In this document: in pieces, positions 59,842-64,000 of the stretch
Position numbering within the stretch: the stretch's first letter is position 1
How the letters are laid out: each line of letters opens with the position of its first letter
Assembly (NCBI GenBank): GCA_021799535.1
Contig: JAJZAH010000005.1
Span: forward strand, 1 to 64,000
From: Nanobdellota archaeon
GTDB lineage: Archaea > Nanobdellota > Nanobdellia > Pacearchaeales > GW2011-AR1
DNA length: 64,000 bases
Direction of reading: 5' to 3'
The notes under the pieces: model-generated
Told to the model about the DNA's origin: nothing
Database searches by the model: none
Seen by the model: the letters and a program-made list of their open reading frames with translations, nothing else
Translations under genes and position numbers: made by a program

Positions 59842-60528
59842 ATGCCCCCTATAGAGCAAATATTATTCCCAAATACTTTTGGAATGGAGTTGACTTACTC
59901 ATTTGTCATAATCTTCTGCAGCCTTATGATCTACTTCAGCACGAAGAAAATGTATGATATAAGCAAGCATGACGGAATAAAGTATTTCAGAGAATCTTTT
60001 GTCTTCTTCGCTGTAGCTTATTTTTTTAAATCTTTTATCGATTTCCTGCTCCTGATATTCGGATTTCACGAGGTATTAGAGTTTGATTCTTTCTCTATAG
60101 GCATAGTCACTCTTTTTATTTTCATGTACGCGAGTACAATGGCCATTTTCTATCTCTTTTATAGTGTTGTGTGGAAGAACCTGAAAGACAGGAAGTTCAT
60201 AATCCCGGTCGTTCATATTGTTGTCCTTGTGATCTCAGCTGTAAGCATTCTGACAAGGTATGTCGCGCTTCTTCTGTTGCTGCAGATATTTATCTTTATC
60301 CTCATAACTGTATACAATTATGTCCTGAATAAGAAGTTGAAAAGCAAAAAGAATATGGGTCCCCTTTACACTGTATATTTCTCCCTTTTTGCTTTTTGGA
60401 TATTGAACCTTGTTGACTTGCTTGTAGAAGGTTTTGATCCGATACTTGAATTATTGGTGTCTATGGTATCAATAGGGATATTTCTTGTCATTTCATATAA
60501 AGTAATGAGAAGTTTAGGTCCCGATTAA
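59842..60528 (+). CDS. Multipass membrane protein, probable 7TM sensor
   Basis: A 228-residue protein with about seven hydrophobic helices, e.g. LTYSFVIIFCSLMIYFS, FVFFAVAYFFKSFIDFLLLI, IVTLFIFMYASTMAIFYLFY, FIIPVVHIVVLVISAVSIL and LVSMVSIGIFLVISYKV. A TATA box (tatataaac) lies 26 bases upstream. A one-base gap separates it from the winged-helix gene, a pairing seen in archaeal membrane-sensor/regulator modules. Confidence 0.6.
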   Translation: MPPIEQILFPNTFGMELTYSFVIIFCSLMIYFSTKKMYDISKHDGIKYFRESFVFFAVAYFFKSFIDFLLLIFGFHEVLEFDSFSIGIVTLFIFMYASTMAIFYLFYSVVWKNLKDRKFIIPVVHIVVLVISAVSILTRYVALLLLLQIFIFILITVYNYVLNKKLKSKKNMGPLYTVYFSLFAFWILNLVDLLVEGFDPILELLVSMVSIGIFLVISYKVMRSLGPD

Positions 60529-60529
60529 A

Positions 60530-60802
60530 ATGGTAAAGCGAGACAAACTAGAGATAATAAGAGACATTTTGAGGATAATAAAAGACAATCATGGTCATAT
60601 CAAAATGACCCCTCTGTTAAGAAAGTCCAACCTTTCATCCAAGAGGTTTGCAGACTACAGAGCTGAACTTCTCAGGCGTGAGCTCATACAGGAGATTGAA
60701 GAAAGGAAGCTTGGGAAGCAGATTCTCATCACTCCTAAAGGAATGGAATTTCTTGAAAAGTACAGGACAATCGTGAATTTTGTGAATGAATTTGACTTGT
60801 AA
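60530..60802 (+). CDS. Winged-helix DNA-binding protein (COG3432-like)
   Basis: A 90-residue protein. DKLEIIRDILRIIKDNHGHI, then KMTPLLRKSNLSSKRFADYR, then AELLRRELIQEIEERKLGKQ and ILITPKGMEFLEKYR match the archaeal HTH_45 / COG3432 winged helix. It follows the 7TM gene directly, so the pair probably forms a membrane-signal-to-transcription module. Confidence 0.75.
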   Translation: MVKRDKLEIIRDILRIIKDNHGHIKMTPLLRKSNLSSKRFADYRAELLRRELIQEIEERKLGKQILITPKGMEFLEKYRTIVNFVNEFDL

Positions 60803-60843
60803 CAATCCCATAAGTTTTTATACAGAACATAGCTGCCTTATTT

Positions 60844-61227
60844 ATGGTAATCCTCGATGAAAAGGACAGTAGCTTTCTTAAGGAAGATGAAATTGTTTCG
60901 GGAACATTTAATGTTATGGAAGCAGAGTATGGTCAAAAAGAAATCATGGGTTCTAATGGTGTTTTCGGACCAGGCTATAACTCCTGGATAACCGGAGCCA
61001 TACCTAAGGCTAGGTTCAAGGTTTTTAACGGAGGTCATACGCACTTTGTGGAAATCTATGGAAATGTATCCGGAATAGATTCGGGGGATATGATAAAGGT
61101 TTATTATTCTCAAGGTAGTTTTTTGGGTGAAAATTCCAAAAAGGGGAAAGTTTCAAAAATAGAGAAGATAGATAAAGAAAATCGTGTCAGATCTACTTTC
61201 ATAAACCTTGAAGGGATTATTGATTAA
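60844..61227 (+). CDS. Hypothetical 127-residue protein
   Basis: I do not recognise the family. It looks like a small beta-barrel: ARFKVFNGGHTHFVEIYGNV, GIDSGDMIKVYYSQGSFLG, VSKIEKIDKENRVRSTFINL. A TATA-like gtttttataca lies about 25 bases upstream. Confidence 0.5.
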   Translation: MVILDEKDSSFLKEDEIVSGTFNVMEAEYGQKEIMGSNGVFGPGYNSWITGAIPKARFKVFNGGHTHFVEIYGNVSGIDSGDMIKVYYSQGSFLGENSKKGKVSKIEKIDKENRVRSTFINLEGIID

Positions 61228-61294
61228 CTTTTGCCCCCATTCCGTTATTGTATGCATCTAAATTTATATTTGGGCTTGTCCGCTGTTTCAAAAT

Positions 61295-61303
61295 ATTTAT
61301 AAG
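61295..61303 (+). promoter_or_regulatory. TATA box of the tRNA-Ser(GCU) unit
   Basis: atttataag centred near 61299 predicts a start near 61325, just before the tRNA-like hairpin at 61334 and well before the tRNA at 61407. The hairpin would be the transcript leader. Confidence 0.4.
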
Positions 61304-61333
61304 CCAGAATGTTAGTTTTAATTTGTTGGCTGT

Positions 61334-61385
61334 GCCCAGATCGCATAAGCAGGAAGTTTCACTTCCTTTGCAAATGCTTCTGGGG
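61334..61385 (+). repeat. tRNA-Ser-like hairpin preceding tRNA-Ser(GCU)
   Basis: Its 5' strand gcccagatcgcata is identical to the first 14 bases of the tRNA that follows. It then departs and closes on itself: CCCAGA/TCTGGG outside, GCAT/ATGC, GC/GC, and AGGAAG-tttca-CTTCCT at the tip. The tRNA acceptor strand thus has a private partner within the hairpin. It is closely related to the hairpin at 62411. Confidence 0.55.
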
Positions 61386-61406
61386 TAAGCAAAGCAAAAA
61401 TAATAT

Positions 61407-61488
61407 GCCCAGATCGCATAGTGGTATTGCACGGGATTGCTAATCCCGGCCCCATCGGGGCTCGCAGGTCCGATTCCTGCTCTGGGCG
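61407..61488 (+). tRNA. tRNA-Ser (anticodon GCT)
   Basis: Class II tRNA. Acceptor GCCCAGA/TCTGGGC, anticodon arm CGGGA-TTGCTAA-TCCCG giving GCT, a long variable arm (GCCCC-atc-GGGGC), T arm GCAGG-TCCGATT-CCTGC, discriminator G at 61488. The T loop has C where U55 is usual. Downstream, gggcagatcgctga at 61560-61573 weakly repeats the 5' end. Confidence 0.92.
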
Positions 61489-61656
61489 TTCCTTATTTTG
61501 TTTACAACATAATCTCCGCCATGAATCCAACCTGCGTAAAATTCAGGCGAAGTTTTTGTGGGCAGATCGCTGATTCCCGAAAAACTCCCGAGTCATCAAC
61601 TGTAACTTTTTTGACGTTGTGGGTTTTAAGTCACCCAGGATTTTAACAAAATTAGC

Positions 61657-62124
61657 TTAGCTAATTTTCAGCTTATCCTTCAGCCTATCGATAAACTCCC
61701 CCTGAGGTTTGTTTATCCTTTCTTTTGCCTTTTCAGCATCGAAAAATTCAGCTTTGTCGACTTCCGGAATTCTCATTATTTTTCCGGATTTGTAGGGCCA
61801 TTCGATCTGTGCATAACTCTTGCACATCAAGAGGCCTATCCAGTCCCCCTCAAAAGCCCAGCAATAGACTTTCTTTCCGGATTTTTGCACAATGAATCCT
61901 AAATCAATGAGCTCTTTTCCCGATGCGTCGATTCCAGTCTCTTCTTTAACTTCCCTTATCGCGCAGCTTAGCAGGTTTTCCCCCTCTTCAGCCTCTCCTT
62001 TAGGTATGCTCCATGCTCCAATATCCTTGCCTTTCCAGAACGGCCCTCCCGGATGGACGATGAAAACTTTCATTTTCTCATCTTTGATTTTGTACATCAA
62101 GAGTCCTGCGCTTGTCTTTTGCAT
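61657..62124 (-). CDS. Nudix hydrolase
   Basis: A 155-residue protein. GEAEEGENLLSCAIREVKEE followed by TGI is the Nudix box (Gx5Ex7REUxEExGU) near residues 43-65. SAGLLMYKIKDEKMKVFIVH opens the fold and WSIPKGEAEEG leads into the box. It hydrolyses a nucleoside diphosphate-linked substrate; which one cannot be told. It is monocistronic. Confidence 0.88.
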   Translation of the reverse strand: MQKTSAGLLMYKIKDEKMKVFIVHPGGPFWKGKDIGAWSIPKGEAEEGENLLSCAIREVKEETGIDASGKELIDLGFIVQKSGKKVYCWAFEGDWIGLLMCKSYAQIEWPYKSGKIMRIPEVDKAEFFDAEKAKERINKPQGEFIDRLKDKLKIS

Positions 62125-62400
62125 GTTTGTTGAAAGGATGGGAAGTTTTTATCTTTTGTCTTGATTTAAGATTGTTTAGCTGCTTCGCGCCCGACTTCGT
62201 CAAGGCGCTTCGGCCGGATTCGAGGATAATACTTGGAACTTTTGGATTGGTAGCTAATTTGTTGCAGATAAATTTATATGATTAAATCTTTGGATTAACT
62301 TTTCCTCAAAAATTTTTCCTTGCCGCGAGGCTGGAAAAATCCATCTCAGTTTCATGTTCTGATGATTCAGTAAACTTTTTAACTCTCCTGCTTTTCCTAA
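62125..62400. other. Gene-free stretch before the tRNA-Ser(GGA) unit
   Basis: No convincing coding frame. A GCGCC/GGCGC hairpin lies near 62188-62210 and a C-box-like tgatga near 62360, without a matching D box. AT-rich sequence toward 62400 leads into the promoter and hairpins of the tRNA unit. Confidence 0.4.
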
Positions 62401-62410
62401 TTTTTATAAA

Positions 62411-62460
62411 TCCCGGATCGCATAGGCAGGAAGTTCCACTTCTTCGCAAATGCTCCCGGA
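62411..62460 (+). repeat. tRNA-Ser-like hairpin, first of two before tRNA-Ser(GGA)
   Basis: tcccggatcgcata repeats the 5' end of the tRNA at 62536 (gcccggatcgcata). It closes as TCCCGGA/TCCCGGA with a central C-C mismatch, then GCAT/ATGC, GC/GC and GAAG-ttcca-CTTC. Apart from the outer stem and a few bases it equals the hairpin at 61334. A TATA-like tttataaat directly adjoins its 5' side, so transcription may start inside it or from a weaker box upstream. Confidence 0.5.
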
Positions 62461-62468
62461 AAAAACAA

Positions 62469-62530
62469 CTGCCTGGATCACATAAAGGAGAACCGCATTG
62501 TCGGAATTCTCAATTCAACGTGGGAGGCAG
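62469..62530 (+). repeat. tRNA-Ser-like hairpin, second before tRNA-Ser(GGA)
   Basis: gcctggatcacataaa is a diverged copy of the tRNA 5' end. It is closed by CTGCCT (62469-62474) and AGGCAG (62525-62530), with inner pairs CAC/GTG, GAGAA/TTCTC and CCG-cattgt-CGG. Five bases separate it from the tRNA. The outer stem differs from the tRNA acceptor yet pairs perfectly. Confidence 0.5.
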
Positions 62531-62535
62531 AATAA

Positions 62536-62616
62536 GCCCGGATCGCATAAGGGTATTGCACGGCCCTGGAAAGGCCGACCCGAAAGGGTATCCAGGTTCG
62601 AGTCCTGGTCCGGGCG
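62536..62616 (+). tRNA. tRNA-Ser (anticodon GGA)
   Basis: Class II tRNA. Acceptor GCCCGGA/TCCGGGC, anticodon arm CGGCC-CTGGAAA-GGCCG giving GGA, variable arm ACCC-gaaa-GGGT, T arm CCAGG-TTCGAGT-CCTGG, discriminator G at 62616. Two tRNA-like hairpins precede it; a 10-bp hairpin and a duplicated 3' end follow. Confidence 0.92.
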
Positions 62617-62617
62617 T

Positions 62618-62646
62618 GAATTGGGTTGCTTCTGCAACCCAATATT
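62618..62646 (+). terminator. Strong hairpin directly after tRNA-Ser(GGA)
   Basis: ATTGGGTTGC (62620-62629) and GCAACCCAAT (62634-62643) form a perfect 10-bp stem with a TTCT loop, beginning two bases after the discriminator. No U-tract follows, so it may be a processing signal rather than a terminator. Confidence 0.35.
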
Positions 62647-62661
62647 CATACTCCATGAATT

Positions 62662-62764
62662 GAACCGTAAAGGTTCGACGAGCAACTTCGTGGTAGAGTT
62701 TCAAAAGAGTTCAGATTAAAAAGTGAAAAAACTCGTGCGAGGTTGCGAGCACTGGTCCGGGCGT
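62662..62764 (+). repeat. Dispersed repeat ending in a duplicated tRNA-Ser 3' end
   Basis: It begins GAACC-gtaaa-GGTTC and is homologous along its length to 34464-34555 near the tRNA-Leu genes (shared gaaccgt, ttcgacga, tttca, gttca, gagcact). Its end gcgagcactggtccgggcgt copies the tRNA-Ser 3' end gagtcctggtccgggcgt with two differences. It encodes no protein. Confidence 0.5.
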
Positions 62765-62820
62765 TTTATGATAGATTTCGTCAATTTCAAGTATTACTTA
62801 GAAGTTACTACATCAGGAGA

Positions 62821-62829
62821 ATTTAAAAA
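62821..62829 (+). promoter_or_regulatory. TATA box of the cas1-cas2 operon
   Basis: atttaaaaa centred near 62825 lies 26 bases before ATG 62851. This favours that start over the in-frame GTG at 62836. Confidence 0.5.
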
Positions 62830-62850
62830 CTCTTAGTGCTTGCCGATTCT

Positions 62851-63831
62851 ATGAAATTGATCCTTAATGAATTTGGATCCTACCTGTCAAAGCAAGAAAA
62901 CCGGTTTGTGATAAAGAACAAAGAGAAAAAGGATGAATATTCAGCTGAGAATGTCGAGCAGATAATAATCTCTTCTCCATCCTCAATTTCAGAAGGTGCT
63001 GTTAGACTCGCAATTGAGAAAAATATTGATATTGTTTATACAAACTTCTACGGAAAACCCTTTGCAAGAATCTACCCGTGTACTCTTGGCGGAACCACCT
63101 TGACAAGAAGGGAACAGGTGAAGGCTTATACTAATGAGAAAGGACCGGAAATTGTGAGGAAGCTTTTTGGAGCTAAACTTAGAAATCAGCTTTTTTTGAT
63201 AAAACGACTGAATAAAACAAGGGATAACCTATTTGTAGAGGAGATAAAGAAGTTTGAAGAGAATATAAAAAGATTTGAAGATTTTAGCTTTTCAGATATT
63301 GAAAAAAGCAGGGAATCGATTCTTGGTTATGAAGGTTATGGAGCTTCCATTTACTTTTCTTGCCTCAAAAAGATTATTCCATTTAAGGAAAGAGACCCGA
63401 AATCAGAAGACATCTTCAATATATGCCTGAATTATGGTTATGGGATTTTATATTCAGAAATAGAACGTTCTTGTATCTTATCTGGGATGGATCCTTATCT
63501 CGGATTTTTGCATGTGGACAGGTACGGCAAGCCTTCTATGGTTTTGGATTTGGTAGAGCAGTTTAGACCAATAATTGACAGAGCAATTATTAACCTCTTT
63601 GTTAGGAAACAAGTCTCTGATATAGATCTTGAAAAAATTGGAGAGGGTATTTTGTTGACAAAGGAAGGAAGAACTAAAATTATCAAGGAAGTTATGCAAT
63701 CTTTATCGAACAAGATAAGTTTTAACGGAAAGAAACTGAAAATCTCCCAGATTATCCTGGAACAATCAAGAGAGATAGTTCGATTCATCCTAGGGCAATC
63801 CGAAGAGATCAGGACATTCATTTGGGGTTGA
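62851..63831 (+). CDS. cas1: CRISPR-associated integrase Cas1
   Basis: The product is 326 residues from ATG 62851. An N-terminal beta-sandwich (MKLILNEFGSYLSKQENRFV) precedes the helical catalytic domain. GYEGYGASIYFSCLKKII holds the metal-binding Glu near residue 168. FLHVDRYGKPSMVLDLVEQF and RPIID hold the His and following acidic residues. With Cas2 it inserts new spacers. Its stop shares a base with the cas2 start. No CRISPR repeats lie upstream in this window. Confidence 0.93.
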   Translation: MKLILNEFGSYLSKQENRFVIKNKEKKDEYSAENVEQIIISSPSSISEGAVRLAIEKNIDIVYTNFYGKPFARIYPCTLGGTTLTRREQVKAYTNEKGPEIVRKLFGAKLRNQLFLIKRLNKTRDNLFVEEIKKFEENIKRFEDFSFSDIEKSRESILGYEGYGASIYFSCLKKIIPFKERDPKSEDIFNICLNYGYGILYSEIERSCILSGMDPYLGFLHVDRYGKPSMVLDLVEQFRPIIDRAIINLFVRKQVSDIDLEKIGEGILLTKEGRTKIIKEVMQSLSNKISFNGKKLKISQIILEQSREIVRFILGQSEEIRTFIWG

Positions 63832-63833
63832 CA

Positions 63834-64000
63834 ATGTTATATTGGTTAATTTACGACATAAGCGAAAATGGGATCAGGAACAGAATTGTTTCTATCTGTA
63901 AGAACTACGGCTTTTTTAGAGTTCAGAAAAGCTCTTTTATGGGGAATTTGTCAAGGAACAAAATGGAGATGTTGGCCTTAGAAATAAAAAATCTGGATCT
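63834..64000 (+). CDS. cas2: CRISPR-associated protein Cas2, cut by window edge
   Basis: ATG 63834 follows the cas1 stop by two bases. The visible 55 residues MLYWLIYDISENGIRNRIVS, then ICKNYGFFRVQKSSFMGNLS, then RNKMEMLALEIKNL match the ferredoxin-like Cas2 fold with the conserved YDI(S/D) strand. It forms the dimer that bridges Cas1 dimers. The C-terminus lies beyond the edge. Confidence 0.9.
   Translation, partial: MLYWLIYDISENGIRNRIVSICKNYGFFRVQKSSFMGNLSRNKMEMLALEIKNLD

Noticed and set aside
61318-61646. Short frames across tRNA-Ser(GCU) and its leader
   Set aside because: The tRNA and hairpin account for the sequence; no protein features are present.
62355-62372. Box C/D small RNA suggested by ctgatga
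   Set aside because: Only a C-like box is present; no D box or internal D'/C' pair at suitable distance.
61334-62770. Repeated tRNA-like segments considered as a CRISPR array next to cas1
   Set aside because: Spacing is irregular, copies are tRNA-related and diverged, and there are no uniform spacers.

Overview
The window looks like chromosome from a small-genome archaeon, most plausibly of the DPANN group. The archaeal core genes are diagnostic: TFB, RpoK, RpoL, the PsmA-SBDS-Rrp4-Rrp41-Rrp42 run, Cbf5 (pseudouridine synthase), TrmY, SRP54 and FtsY, RadB, NreA, a GINS subunit, eL31, eL39, eL42, eS1 and eS19. Many genes have a TATA box about 25 bases before the start codon and no obvious Shine-Dalgarno, as expected for leaderless archaeal transcripts. 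DPANN-like traits are a class II LysRS, lysine/glutamate-rich tails on eL31, RpoK and FtsY, a KKGQVAVF-type anchor on a secreted protein, many microproteins and a giant surface protein. The exact phylum cannot be fixed from the sequence alone.

Layout. 1-5.7 kb holds small accessory genes: a secreted HhH protein cut by the edge, a PD-(D/E)XK nuclease, a CYTH protein, a histone-fold protein, an HD protein, a DUF3750-like protein and a DUF4258/DUF2283 pair that looks like a toxin-antitoxin module. 5.75-8.5 kb is a strikingly AT-rich two-gene island: a DUF262-DUF1524 (GmrSD/SspE-like) nuclease and a Dam-type adenine methyltransferase. 8.5-19.7 kb holds LysRS, a membrane JAMM-like protein, a PRTase-like protein, RNase HI, acylphosphatase, a YunG-deaminase fusion, TrmY, two EF-hand lipoproteins, Cbf5 and a COG2108 radical SAM protein. 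19.7-23.1 kb is a base-damage cluster (AlkD-like, Nth, peroxiredoxin, Ogg2). 24-32.5 kb contains ribosomal proteins, a PlsC-like acyltransferase, enolase, RpoK, the exosome, SBDS and the proteasome alpha subunit. TFB and two tRNA-Leu genes follow.

34.7-43.9 kb is a two-gene secreted system: a 615-residue anchored protein and a 2448-residue protein carrying a lysozyme-like SLT domain and a putative NlpC/P60-like cysteine peptidase domain. 44-55 kb returns to information processing: eL42-eS1, tRNA-Thr, thioredoxin with a winged-helix regulator, GINS, FtsY, SRP54, RpoL, RadB and NreA with a PCNA-binding tail. 55-64 kb has topoisomerase I, initiator tRNA, small membrane and secreted proteins, a 7TM/winged-helix pair, two tRNA-Ser genes, a Nudix hydrolase, and Cas1 followed by the start of Cas2 at the right edge.

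The least expected signal is non-coding. Three of the four class II (long variable arm) tRNA genes, Leu(UAG), Ser(GCU) and Ser(GGA), are preceded by hairpins whose 5' strand copies the tRNA 5' end but whose closing stem is rebuilt with its own complementary partner. Three of the four, Leu(CAG), Leu(UAG) and Ser(GGA), are followed 80-130 bases later by a copy of the tRNA 3' end. A related repeat of about 100 bases links the Leu and Ser loci, 28 kb apart. The class I tRNA genes (Thr, initiator Met) show none of this.
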